Source: Turritopsis dohrnii
Lineage: Eukaryota; Cnidaria; Hydrozoa; Anthoathecata; Oceaniidae
DNA length: 64,000 nucleotides
Direction of reading: 5' to 3'
Assembly: GCA_027922465.2 (NCBI GenBank)
Contig: BQMF02000303.1
Location: forward strand, 186,001 to 250,000
Shown here: one piece after another, positions 40,528 through 54,020 of the stretch
Position numbering within the stretch: the stretch's first letter is position 1
Layout: every line of letters starts with the position of its first letter
The notes under the pieces: model-generated
What the model was told of the DNA's origin: nothing
The model's database searches: none
What the model saw: the letters and a program-made list of their open reading frames with translations, nothing else
Program-made: the position numbers and the translations under genes

Positions 40528-43500
40528 AATTGTGACTGTCCACGGGGATTTTGATAACAAATGATAAAACGTTTTATAACGTTTAAAGGATTTTCACTTT
40601 GCTGAAAAATGCAGTAACGAAAAAATGTTTTCTTGTCATGTGTGGAACATTGAAAAGATTTTCTTAAAACGTTTAAATGTTTTTTTTTACAGAAATGTTG
40701 ACATTAATCATTAGTGATCAAGAATTACGGTTACAACACTTAACAAGTTTCGTTTGAAGAAGTTCCTAGCAGTTTGTTTATAATTTTTCACATTCGTATT
40801 TGCACCATTTGGAAAGTGCGTTATCAAAATCATGCATCTTTTACTTCATAATTCTTTGATTTTATTTTGTTTTTTTATGAACAAGGTGCGTTCTTTTGTT
40901 TTGATTGAGTTTATGACGTCAATGTTTATCAAGTGTGTATATACTATTTTAAATGTGACGTTACAGGGGATTTTGATAACAAATGATAAAACATTTTTCA
41001 AAAACCGTTAAAACAATACAAAAACAATAGAAAAAAACGTTAGAAAACGTTTTGATAAAAACGATAAAACGTTGTTACCAAAATTTAAAAACGTTTCAAG
41101 AATTCGAAAGAGAAAACGTTTAAACGTTTCTTAAAACGTTTTATGCAGTAACATTAAAAACGTTTAAACGTTTTATTGTTAAAATCGTTTTATTGTTTTA
41201 AAACTTGAGATTTTTACTTTCAGGTTTCTCCACAGTAAACATAAAGTTAAGAAAGTTCAAAAAGAACCTAAAAAACGATATTTCGTTCTCAAAATTCTTA
41301 AAGGAAGACCAGATGCTGAACACAATAATCATTTTCACTCATAGTCGGTGAGCAGTTACTTCCACAGCTATTTAGCTAGGAAGACGGAACTAAAGGCCGG
41401 TTTCCATATAAATCGATGTGGTCGCGCGTATGAGCGTACTGATTTATGATTCAGTCACTCACATCATTCATCAGTTCATCTCAGAACCTTAAAACATTAT
41501 CAAAATGAAGTCCATAAAGATAACTAAAAACATTGTGAAGCAATTTGATTAAGAGTGTATCTTCACTTAGTGAAAGTGAAATGTCTCTTACAAAAGAATA
41601 AAAGGTTTTCCCAGATCTGACATTTTCTGTAAAATTTATCCATTTCGACTTTCGCCAAGTGAAAAAACATCTTCACGAAAATAAACATGAAACTTTTCTC
41701 CAAGGATTTACAAGATAGCAATTCTATCAACTTCGTTCTATTATAGAATTAATAGAATTATAGAGGACGGTTCCTATTTGTAGTAACTTTTGAAACAGCT
41801 GTTGTTTCTTTAATGTTTAACTGAATGAGAACCAGGTAATCAGTCAGTCTTCTCCTTTTAAAAATACCATGTGTGTGGTAAAATGCACTCGTAAAATTTC
41901 CTACGCGTGCGATTCGTACCAGTGCCATCTGATATTTTACGTGATTGGAAAATATATATACATCCTTTTAATAACTTTGAAAACGAATAAGTAATATCAT
42001 TGCGCAATATTCTTTGTTTGTTTCTAAGGATTATTAAGAAACGAAAGGATTGAGTGATTTATAACTCGGAAAGTGAGATAGGATAACTTAATAAAAGTAT
42101 GTTCTTAATTCGTAATATAATGAGGAGAAAAATTGGCACGATACATTTAGGAAAACCTTTTTTTTTCTTTATTACTTTTTAAAACTTCTTCATAACTTTT
42201 ACAACTAAAACATGTCCATCTCATTATCACTCTGGCTCTCATCATCACTTATTCATATTCGTTATTTGACTCATCACTATTTTCATCTGTTGGTCCTGTT
42301 CTGTCATTTTCGTCAACGGCGATCTTCTTACGTTGACATTCATTATCGTCGAGTTGAAGTTTCCTCTTTTTCTGCAAATGAATAGCAACTGCACTTATTC
42401 AGTACAATTTATAGTGTAATTATTTATTACGTGATCCTTGGACGACTATTTTCCATTGATTCCAGAACAACTAGGAACTCTTCTTGGACAGCGGAAGGCT
42501 AAAGTATTTTGAGCAGGTTGAGTAACTGAAAATGCTTTTTGTAAACAAAAGTTAAAAATCATTTTCATCTTTTTTTATGTAAAAACGTTTTTAACCAAAA
42601 CGAAAAAACGTTTAAGAAAACGTTTACAATGTTGCGCACATGACAAGAAAACATTTTTTCGTTACTGCAGCGCTGTAAATAACGGGTGGTCAGTGGTCAA
42701 TGACCGGTGATATAAGGCACTTGATTTTTTATGGTTGATCAACTTGACCGGTCAAAATTAATTTCATTGAAACGAAAGGACCATCAGATTTTGTGAAATA
42801 CGATGATTGCTTGATAGCAAGGGATAGCGATCATTTGCAGGTAGCCCATGTTGTAAGTATATTAGAATGCATTGATTACCTGGTTCTCATTCATTTAAAG
42901 ATTAAAGAAACAACAGCTGTTTCCAAAGTTTCTACAAATAGAAACCTTCCGCTATAATTCTATTAATTCTATATAATAGAACCAATTTGATAGAATTGCT
43001 ATTTTGGTAAATCTTCAGGAAAAAGTTTTATGTTTATTTTCGTAAAGATGTATTTTCACTCGGTGAAAGTCATTGAAAACAGCTAATTTTCATAGAAAAC
43101 AGATCTGGCAAAGCCTTTATTCTGTTTTAAAGAGACATTTCACTTCCACTAAATGAAGATGCATTCTTAATCAAATTAATTCGTAATGTTTGTAGTAATC
43201 TTTATGGACTTCACTTTTGGTAATGTTTTCAGGTTCTGGGGCGATTGGCTGTCACATGACCAAATTTTCCCAATCAACGACAGTGACCCTATGACCTACC
43301 AAGGTTAAGCCCCCGAAAATTTTAACTAAAGTCCGGTTTCCACTTCATTTGCGCGCAACTAAATCAAAAACTAGTTCGCTCATACGTGGGGCCACAGCGA
43401 ACGATGTGGAAACCAGCCTTTAGTTTTGTCTTTCTAACTAAATAGCTGCCGAATAACTGCCAAAGTATGAGTGAAAATGATTATTGTGTTCAATATATCT

Positions 43501-43657
43501 GATCTTCTTTTAAGAATTTTAAGAATTAAAATATTGTTTTTTAGGTTCTTTTTGAACTGATGCAACGTTTTCTAACAATAAAACATTTTCAATGATAAAA
43601 AACGTTTAAATGTTTCAATTATAAATTGTTATCAAAATGCCCTGGACAGTCACAATT
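40528..43657. mobile_element. Large inverted-repeat (foldback-like) element
   Basis: AATTGTGACTGTCC at 40528-40541 and its reverse complement at 43644-43657 mark the ends. Long arms pair inside: 41250-41300 with 43535-43560, 41317-41415 with 43385-43500, 41485-41585 with 43105-43230, and 41745-41850 with 42875-42990. The terminal parts are packed with AAAACGTTT-like repeats. The end motif GGGATTTTGATAACAAATGA recurs at about 40975, and 40608-40680 pairs with 42590-42660, so ends of related elements have nested. No transposase frame is seen. Confidence 0.82.
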
Positions 43658-43699
43658 AAAGTGCATTTTTCACATTTTTTAATAGTTTCATTTAGATTT

Positions 43700-45700
43700 C
43701 TATTGTCAAATATCATCAAAAGCCTTCAACAAAAAGTGCAATGATCAATTTAAAAAATTTATATACGACAAAAAACATCAAAATTTCTCCGCTCTACACT
43801 ACATCGTATTCAAGAGTCTAGCCTGGAAATTTTTGGTTCATGTGTGAAGTATAGAGGCTGGATGTAAAGAAAATTATACATGTCTCATAAACATTCTGTT
43901 CTTGACAATCATTACAATCCATTAATGTTTTGTTAGTAAGTACCAACTCAGTCATGTGAACGCATTTATGACCATATGGAAAATCTGAGCAAACAGAATA
44001 AACATCTCTCTTGATCTTCAATTCTCTTAATCAGGAGTAGCTTTTACTCCAAACTATAACAGATACTTTCATCCCATTAAAAAGGATGGATGTTTTTTCA
44101 CATTTTCATTCAATCAATCTCTCCTAATTTTGCAAAAATAAAATATTTTAAAGAGGCAAACATAACCTGACAAAAATGTACTAACATAAAGAGCAGAAAG
44201 TCTTGCAGTTTTTGCGGCAAATATAACTACTTATGGTGTCTTCGCAAACAATGAAATTACAACAAAAAAATCCACTAAACTAAGCAAGCTTCAACCGCCA
44301 TCTTTCCAAACAATTTTGGTGTAAGGAACGCACTAAAATATTGTTGCAAAAAAAAAAAAAAAAAAAAAAAAAAAATTCTCAACAATCCATCCATGCATCA
44401 TACGACATCCCCGCCCCAATAGACCTTTCCCGAATTTCTGTTAAACACCGTGTTTTCACCTAGCATCTAAGTTTCGCCTCTTTTTCAAACTCTTAATTAC
44501 TTCTAATTATTCCACTGGGGAACTGAAAGAACGAGTAACTATTACTTACTGAAAACATTATGAAATTAGAAAAACAATAAGATATATAGAAACGAGGCTA
44601 AACTTGATAACTTCGGCATTTAAACAGAAATTCGGGAAAGGTGTATTTGCATCAAAATACACAAAGAAGTTTGGCGACATCATAGGCAGGGACAAGTCTC
44701 ATTGTATTCGCCTGAAATTTTCACGCGTTTTCACCACCTATTAAGAACATAAAAATTTAAACAAAGAGACTTTTTGTCAATGAGCTTCCATTTTTTCTCT
44801 GGTGCCGTGTTTTTTCTACCAAACGCAAAACCAAAAAAACCTTTCATCAAACTTTTTCTCAATGTGTCGAAGTTTCATACACAACCCTCAGTCTTCTTGC
44901 GTTGGCTGTTTTCAAAACGATAGGATATAGTAGCTCGGATACGCAGGGACACCGCTGAGCTGACTTGACATTTATTATTAATAACAAACTCATTTTTCAT
45001 GCAACTCAATGAACTCCAGCGATAGACTTCATATTTGGGGGTCATAAAAGAGCTTCTCAATCAGGAAAAACAGTACAGTTTTATCCATTCTAGTCCAATA
45101 AAATTCACAAAATTTTCTTGACCCTAATTAGTCAGCCCCCTTTATTTCATAGATCGTCCCCCCGTTTCATTATGCAGTGAAACTTCTTTAAACTGACACT
45201 TCACTATTTTCTGGCACATCTAACCCAACATGGAAAAACCATAAGACGGACACTTCTCCAAGAAAGACATTTCATTCCCCCAAGGTGTCGGACGTCTTAT
45301 GGAGAATTTCACTGGAAATTACAATGGTAGATTGCATAATAAGAAATAACGGTTTCTACTCAGACAGGGATTGGGTAGGCCAAAAGGGGGAGGAGTTAAT
45401 CCCGTAAAGGTACTATAATACCTTAAAAGTTCATTTGGTCATGTTTTTCCCATTACTCTTTCGCGTATATTTAACATTATCGAGTTAAGTAACTTCAGAC
45501 GATCCGTTTTTGATATTGATAATTTATAGAAACAACATAATTTATAGAAGCAACACTTACTCGGGTCTGGCCAGTAACCAGTCGGGGGAGTTGTCAAGAC
45601 GGTTGACTGTTTTAAAAAACGACCAGGCATTTGCACGACAGATGCTATTAAGATGGACTGGGTGTTTTTTGTGCATTTTGTCACAGAAAACATGAAGATA
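43700..45700. other. Non-coding stretch
   Basis: Apart from the poly(A) run, no gene, element boundary or tandem structure was recognised. Open frames here are under 112 codons and featureless. Confidence 0.4.
44347..44375 (+). repeat. Poly(A) run of about 28-29 A
   Basis: An uninterrupted A run preceded by GTTGC. It may be the tail of a retrocopy or retroelement, but no element was recognised upstream. Confidence 0.9.
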
Positions 45701-47686
45701 GCTTCCCTTAAAATTAATAAATATGGTTCTCTTCTAGCATTAACACTAACATAGCGGAAAAGGAACGTTATCATGATGGATCCTGAAATTTACAATAACA
45801 AAAATCATAGCCATAACAGAAATGATTGATACAGCAACAGGGAATAAAAACATTTGTTATGATGAAGAAGGAAATATACACCAGTAGTAACACATGAATG
45901 TGGTGATCTCGGTCAGTAGGTACACAGACTGCACAGATAAGATAAAAAACAGATACGGCAGCAGAGGTATAGATAATGGAACAAGAATACATAAAGTTAT
46001 CATAAAAAACAAAAATTGATTCGGCATGTTACATTAATGGTAAAAAATATACTACAACAGGAATACATTACGTCGGGAATGGTACGTGTTCACAGAGGAC
46101 AAGGGTATATACGTAACAGCAAAAAATGATGAAAAGGTAGATTGTGGATTACCAAACAAGAAAAAATACATCCATATACATAAAATAAACAGCAATAGAA
46201 AAGCGGCTTTTACGGCATCAGGAGCAGAAATCGTGACCATGATGAAATGAGAATGGTGAGTCAACAAAAACACTTGAAGTTACCATAATGAAGAAGCATT
46301 GATCCGACGTCAAGTATCGCACATCATTGCTATGATGAAAAGTAATACAGCTGCAGGAACACAAAACATTAATGCATAGCTTTGCGTTAGAATGATGGCA
46401 CAGGACAGATCATCAGCAGGAATGTATGAGGTTATCATAATATACAAGGATTGCTGTATCAATTAAAAACTTGATTTTAAAAGGACGAACACATCGTTAA
46501 ATGAAATGTACAGTAGCACAAACACCATTCGTTACAGGAGCCAAATGTCAGTAAAACACATAACGTCGCAACAAGAGCATATTTGCATACCTCCATGGAA
46601 CAGGAAAAATACTGATAATACAGGATCACATATGATGAGAGTAGGAAGGATACGCTAGCAGGGACAAATCGCGTTACCGAGAGTTAATAGTTAAGTAGCA
46701 ACAGGAACACAAACAATACCATGATGCAGGAGGATTGATAGGCAACAGAAATCGCATTGTTCTCATTAAAGAACAACAATGATTCCTCAGTAGAAACACA
46801 TCGCGTTACCCACTATAGGACTACAGCTATGCGCCCATAGGAACCCAAAATGTTTGCAGGAACTGATAAGTTTTCTTTAACTGATGGAAACTGAAACAAG
46901 TAACAGGAATGATAAGTACGCAGACACATAATGCTGCCATAAACGAAAACATTGATTTGGCACTTACTGGAACATTATACTATTATCATGGTTGGACAGG
47001 AAATATACATTAACAAGGTCTCAAAACTTAACCATAATAAGAATGGCTTATGAAAATGAAGCAGGAACACATATGATGTTTTTTCATCTTGAAACAAGTG
47101 GGGTTAATTTCAAAATGTTGGATAATGATACAATCGATTCTCGAGCTTCTTCATATGACTTTTATTCAATCATGCATTAATGTTGCGATACGTGGCTATA
47201 CCACCGGAGCCATACGAAACAATAACAATCAAAGCAAAAGATTCATGTCAACAGTACAAAATCTGACGTAGAACACATTTATCATACCATGACCAGTCCT
47301 TGGTCAATTTTACCATGATAAACTAGGAATGATACCTCAACAGGAAGAGAATTTTAAGTTACCTATAAATATAAAAACAAGTTATAATTCAATAATAACA
47401 AGAATGGAAAACATTGATAGGACATCATTTTGATGAAGAAACAAAAATGAATTTGAAAAGGAACACATTGCCTTCGTATAACTGAAGCGGGTGTACACAA
47501 CAGTAGGAACTCACAACGTTGCCATAATTTAAAGGGATTAATAGTAGTAGAAGTATACAACGTTATCATGTTGCAGCCAGAAAGATACGCCAGCAAGAGC
47601 ATATAACATTACCATGAAGGAGTAAGATTGCCTTGGTAACAGGAACATATTTCTATAACATGATGGAAAAGGAAAGTTACACTAAC

Positions 47687-50600
47687 GCTTACCATGATGG
47701 AACAAGAATGATGAGACAAACATGAGGATCTAATATTATAATAATAAAAAGTCAAAGATATCACACCTAAAATCACACAAGAACACAAAACATCAACATA
47801 ATGGATGATAATCCAAACGTAATGTAAGAATGCTTACACAGAAGATATACCTTATGGTGATAAATTTTTGCGTGGATAAATTTTTGAAAGTGCCATTTTG
47901 GTTGCGTTTTGCGTGGATTTATTTTTGCGAATTCATACTTGCGTAAGAAAACGCGTGGATTTATTTTTGCGAATGAGTGAATATTTGTAACATAAAATTT
48001 CACAAACAGGTGTTAGCAAACAAAATTTCTTCAGTTTGAAACTGATATGGTCGTGGAAAAAAAAGAAAGACATTTAACCCGTTATAATAACCGTAGATTA
48101 AAATACATAATATATTGTATATAAAACGTGAAAAAAACGTAAAAAAGAGAAAATTTCAAAGAAAAAAATTTGACCAAAAAATTCGCAAAATTCGCAAAAA
48201 TTTATCCACGCAAAAATTTATCACAATAAGGTAGTCAGTATGATTACATTACATTATAATGAACAAGGCTTACCATGACGAAACAGGAAAGGCGCGTCTA
48301 CAGGAGCACACAATTCAATATGATTGTCAAAAAAAGATTCTTTAGCAACAACAGATGCCAATAACATAACAGAATAATATTGATGTGGAAACAGGAATAC
48401 ATATCATTCCCATGACAGAAAAGAATTGATAATAAACGTCTGCGGGAACTGACAAGTCAACTGTAACTGAAGAAGGTTGGTGTCGCAAACTGAAACAAAT
48501 AACAGGAATTACACATTACTGTCATACGCTGCCAAAAGGAAAACATTAATTTGTCCATTGCAAACGAATATCGTTGTCATGAAGAATCAAAACGTTTTTG
48601 TCAGCAGGAAGATATACCGTTACATGATCGCGTTAACAGGATCCCAAATGTTGGATAGTGGTACAATCGATTCTTGATCTTCTCCATATGGCTTTCATTC
48701 AATCATGCATTAATATTGCCATACCTGGGCTATACCACCGCAGCCATGCAAAACCATAAACGATAACGACACAATCAAGTCCCTACCAAGTCCTAAGATT
48801 GCCTTGGTAACAGGAACATATTTCTATAACATGATGGAAAAGTTACACTAACGGTTACCATGATGGAACAAGATTGATGAGACAACGTGACCTAATATTA
48901 TAATAATAATAGGTCAAAGACATCACACCTAAAATCACACAAGAACACAAAACATCAACATAATGTAAAAGGATGATAATCCAAACAGATACACGTAATG
49001 TAAGAATGCTAAAACAGAAGAGATAGTCAATAAAATTACATAACATTATAATGAACAAGGCTTACCATGACGAAACCGGAAAGGCGCGTCTACTGTAACT
49101 GAAGAAGGGTTGTATCACCAACTGAAACACATAACATGAATTGCACATTTACTGTCATACGCTACCAAAAGTGAAAACATTGATTTGTCCATTGTAAACG
49201 AATATCATTGTAACGAAGAAACAAAACGTTTTTTTAAACAGGAAGATATTCTGTTACCGGAATAGCGCGAGATGTATGCGTTAACACGATCCCAAAAATT
49301 TACCGTAATGGAAATGGATTTTGCTACTGCGGCTCCAGCAGAAAAGAGTACGATAATGTAGCAGGAACACATCGAATCGTGTTTTTAAACATTTAGAAAA
49401 ATTGTGGTTAACTTCCAAATGTTGGATAATGATACAATTGATTCTCTATCTTCTTCATATGGCTTTCGTTCAATCATGCATTAATTTGGTGATACGTGGG
49501 CTCTACTACCGGAGCTATGCAAAACAGCAAACGATAATGACACAATCAAGTCCCTATCTTCTTCATATGACTTCTATTCAATCATGCATTAATCTTGCGA
49601 TACGTGGACTATATCACCGGAGCCATGCGAAACAATAACAATCAAAGCAAAAGATTCATGTCAGCATTTATAAAATGTGACGTAGAACACATTTATCATA
49701 CCAAAACCAGTCCTTGATCAATTTTACTATGATAAACTAGGAATGATACCTCAACAGGAAGATGATTTTAAGTTACCTATATGTAAAAACAAGTGATAAT
49801 TCAATAATAACGAGAAGGGGGAAAATTGACAGGATATCATTTGGATGGGGAAACAAAAATGAAACTTGAATAGGAACACATTACCTTAGTATAACAGAAG
49901 CGGGTGTACACAACAGCAGGAACTCAGAACGTTGCCAAAATTTAAAGGGATTAATAGTAGTAGAAGTATACAACGTTATCATGCTGCAGCCAGAAAGATA
50001 CGCCAGCAAGAGCATATAACATTACCATAAAGGAGTAAGATTGCCGTTACCATGATGGAACAAGAATGATGAGACAACGTGACCTAATATTATAATAATA
50101 GAAAGGTCAAAGACATCACACCTAAAATCACACAAGAACACAAAACATCAACATAATGTAAAAGGATGATAATCCAAACAGATACACGTAATGTAAGAAT
50201 GCTAAAACAGAGGAGATAGTCAATAAAATTACATAATATTATAATGAACAAGGCTTACCATGACGAAACCGGAAAGGCGCGTCTACTGTAACTGAAGAAG
50301 GGTTTTATCGCCAACTGAAACACATAACATGAATTGCACATTTACTGTCATACGCTACCAAAAGTGAAAACATTGATTTGTCCATTGTAAACGAATATCA
50401 TTGTAACGAAGAAACAAAACGCTTGTATGCGTTAACACGATCCCAAAATTTTACCGTAATGGAAATGGATTTTGCTACTGCGGCTCCAGCAGAAAAGAGC
50501 ACGATAATGTAACAGGAACACATCGAATCGTGTTTTTAAACATTTAGAAAAATTGTAGTTAACTTCCAAATGTTGGATAATGATACAATCGATTCTCTGT

Positions 50601-51950
50601 CTTCTTCATATGGCTTTCGTTCAATCATGCATTAATTTGGTGATACGTGGGCTCTACTACCGGAGCTATGCAAAACAGCAAACGATAATGACACAATCAA
50701 GTCCCTATCTTCTTCATATGACTTCTATTCAATCATGCATTAATCTTGCGATACGTGGACTATATCACCGGAGCCATGCCAAACAGTAACAATCAAAGCA
50801 AAAGATTCATGTCAACATTTATAAAATGTGACGTAGAACACATTTATCATACCAAAACCAGTCCTTGATCAATTTTACCATGATAAACTAGGAATGATAC
50901 CTCAACAGGAAGATGATTTTAAGTTACCTATATGTAAAAACAAGTGATAATTCAATAATAACGAGAAGGGGGAAAATTGACAGGATATCATTTGGATGGG
51001 GAAACAAAAATGAAACTTGAATAGGAACACATTACCTTAGTATAACAGAAGCGGGTGTACACAACAGCAGGAACTCAGAACGTTGCCAAAATTTAAAGGG
51101 ATTAATAGTAGTAGAAGTATACAACGTTATCATGCTGCAGCCAGAAAGATACGCCAGCAAGAGCATATAACATTACCATAAAGGAGTAAGATTGCCGTTA
51201 CCATGATGGAACAAGAATGATGAGACAACGTGACCTAATATTATAATAATAGAAAGGTCAAAGACATCACACCTAAAATCACACAAGAACACAAAACATC
51301 AACATAATGTAAAAGGATGATAATCCAAACAGATACACGTAATGTAAGAATGCTAAAACAGAGGAGATAGTCAATAAAATTACATAATATTATAATGAAC
51401 AAGGCTTACCATGACGAAACCGGAAAGGCGCGTCTACTGTAACTGAAGAAGGGTTTTATCGCCAACTGAAACACATAACATGAATTGCACATTTACTGTC
51501 ATACGCTACCAAAAGTGAAAACATTGATTTGTCCATTGTAAACGAATATCATTGTAACGAAGAAACAAAACGTTTGTATGCGTTAACACGATCCCAAAAT
51601 TTTACCGTAATGGAAATGGATTTTGCTACTGCGGCTCCAGCAGAAAAGAGTACGATAATGTAACAGGAACACATCGAATCGTGTTTTTAAACATTTAGAA
51701 AAATTGTAGTTAACTTCCAAATGTTGGATAATGATACAATCGATTCTCTGTCTTCTTCATATGGCTTTCGTTCAATCATGCATTAATTTGGTGATACGTG
51801 GGCTCTACTACCGGAGCTATGCAAAACAGCAAACGATAATGACACAATCAAGTCCCTATCTTCTTCATATGACTTCTATTCAATCATGCATTAATCTTGC
51901 GATACGTGGACTATATCACCGGAGCCATGCCAAACAGTAACAATCAAAGG
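47687..51950 (+). repeat. Higher-order tandem repeat, ~1151-bp period
   Basis: Large copies start near 47687, 48857, 50046 and 51197, each with GTTACCATGATGGAACAAGA or a close variant. The copies at 50 and 51 kb are nearly identical at exactly 1151 bp offset (for example 50254 and 51405, or 50580 and 51731). The copy at 48.9 kb has an extra 42 bp (near 49230-49275). The 47.7 kb copy is more diverged and carries the MITE. A partial, older copy precedes it (about 47100-47680) and another follows (52000-52140). The last copy ends abruptly near 51950. Confidence 0.93.
47850..48231. mobile_element. CCTTAT-ended MITE inside the satellite
   Basis: The ends CCTTATGGTGATAAATTTTT and its near reverse complement are flanked by TA (47848-47849, 48232-48233). 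GCGTGGATAAATTTTTG repeats lie inside each end. The next satellite copies hold the uninterrupted site AGAGATAGTCAATA near 49020, proving insertion at a TA. Confidence 0.92.
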
Positions 51951-53279
51951 AAGCAGAAAAGATAACGATAATGTAGCAGGAACACATCAAATCGTGTTTT
52001 TAAACATTTAGAAAAATTGTGGTTAGCTTCCAAATGTTGTATAATGATACAATCGATTCTCTATCTTCTTCATATAGCTTTCATTCAATCATGCATTAAT
52101 CTTGCAATACGTGGGCTGTACCACCGAAGCCATGAAGAACAATAACGATTAAAGCAAAGGATTTATTTCAACAACGAAATTTTGCATAGAACAATGACCA
52201 ATGCTTGATCAATTTTACCATGATGGATTAGAAATGACACGTCAACATGAGAATAATTTCAAGTTACCTATATGGAACAATGAGTTATATTGTAACAGTA
52301 ACACGAATGGAAAACATTGACATAATATCAAGGCTTGAACAAGCGTACATTACCTTAACTGATTGAAGCGAGCGTATACAACAGCAAGAGTACATAACAT
52401 TACCAAGGAAGATTGTTTTGGCAACAGGAACATATTTCTGTAACATGATGAAACAGGATAGGCGCGTCAACGGGATCATATAAGGTTACCGTGATGGAAC
52501 AAGAATGATGAAGCACCAAAGCACTGAATGTTACCGTAATTGAAAAACAATGGTATCACACGTCATTGCCTTGATACATATTACAAAAGCATATAGAACA
52601 AAATAATTGATTGCCAGTACGATACATATTGTTGTCATAATAGACCAAGAGTGATACAGCAAAGGACGCATGCAATGTTACCATAACGGATTCGGGAAGA
52701 TGTGTCAGCAGGAACATTATAACATCATCACCATGATTTGTGCAACATTCGCCAGCTATAGATAACACTACCAGTATAGAACAAGATTAAAGTTGCAACA
52801 GGAACTGTAGCCTTCCATAATGGAAAAGGATTGGTACGGCAAAGGAAACGTCTGCAGGTGTTGATAAGTTTACTATGACAGAAAATGATTGTTATGACCA
52901 ATGAAAATATAGAATTATCATGATAGAACAAGTAAGTCACATATAAAGTTCATAAAGGAAAACATTGATTTGGCAGCGGCGAACACATATTTAACACCAC
53001 GAAAGATCAAAAAGGGTATATTAATAGGAATCATTTCGATATACAAAAGGATGAAGAATATAAATCAAAATATACAAAAGGATTGAAAGCAGAAACACAT
53101 AATATTTTTTTTAATTCTCGTTCACCTTCCCAAACCCATCTTTGAATTCAGACTAATCCATAAGCACTTACTTTCGTATTCCAGCTAATATTCATCACAA
53201 TTTTGGCATTTATTTCCAATTTACCCCTCACCCAACCCTATTGACCCCGAAACATCCAAAGACTTCACGAGGGAACAGG

Positions 53280-53400
53280 TTGGTAGCAGTACCACCAGGG
53301 ACGTGACCGGTAGAATTTGTGTTCGTCCAGAGGAAGACTTGAAACCGCAACCTCTGGTGTGCCAGCCGAACACGTACCATTATGCCACTACTGCTTCAAT
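53280..53400 (-). repeat. tRNA-derived SINE or degenerate tRNA
   Basis: On the minus strand TGGCATAATGG (53388-53378) resembles an A box and GGTTTCAAGTC (53346-53336) a B box, about 32 nt apart. CTGGCACACCAG between them could form an anticodon-like arm. The acceptor stem is not convincing, so this is more likely a SINE head than a working tRNA. It sits in the satellite array. Confidence 0.5.
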
Positions 53401-54020
53401 GATACCAGGAACAGGAAAGATAGTTCAGTAGGAAAGTATGCAAAATGTTTGATATAATGATACTACGACAGGAATACGCCATTTTAGCATGATGGAACGG
53501 GAATAATAAACAACAAGAACACATATTGTTGTCATAACAAACATGAGTGATTCTGCAGGAAAAACACTGAGCATTTCCGTAATGTAAAGCAACGGGAACG
53601 TTGCAAACACGATTGATACAGCAGCAGGAAAGACACACCATTACGAAGCTGGAACAGTAACGTCAATTAGGTAATGGCACCATACCACAGGGACACAACA
53701 GTTAGATTTCCAAATCTTACGATACAGACATTCCAACCAATATCTTATTGATTATTTTGAGTGTTATGAATTACAATCAAATGGTTATAGCCAAGCAATA
53801 TTTCTTTTTTGCTCGTTTTTTTTTTACATAAATTAATGGCAACAAATAGTTGCATAATGAACTGGGAACCAATATCTGATTTCCATAATTGAAAAGAATT
53901 GATACGGAAAACACACTATTACCATGATGGAACAGAAACGATATGTCACGATCGATTAAGCAACAAATTGTTCAATATCTGCCGTGATAACAGGGAATTG
54001 TCATCTTTCACATCAGCTTT

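Larger units (their letters stand above)
45750..54020 (+). repeat. Degenerate minisatellite of ~46-50 bp units
   Basis: Across about 8 kb the same loose motif recurs: GAYACAGCAACAGGAACACA followed by TAACGTTACCATGATGGAAC and a short AAGAATT-like end. Units vary in length and have diverged strongly, so the array is old. Many small open frames on the minus strand share Cys/His/Phe-rich repetitive peptides because they read through the same units; I do not regard them as genes. The array is broken by a MITE at 47850-48231 and a tRNA-like SINE near 53280-53400. Confidence 0.8.

Noticed and set aside
50580..51940. Identical 69-codon ORFs at 50580 and 51731, with a relative at 49429
   Set aside because: They are 1151 bp apart and identical because the DNA repeat is identical. 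The frame has no start context, domain or conservation independent of the repeat.
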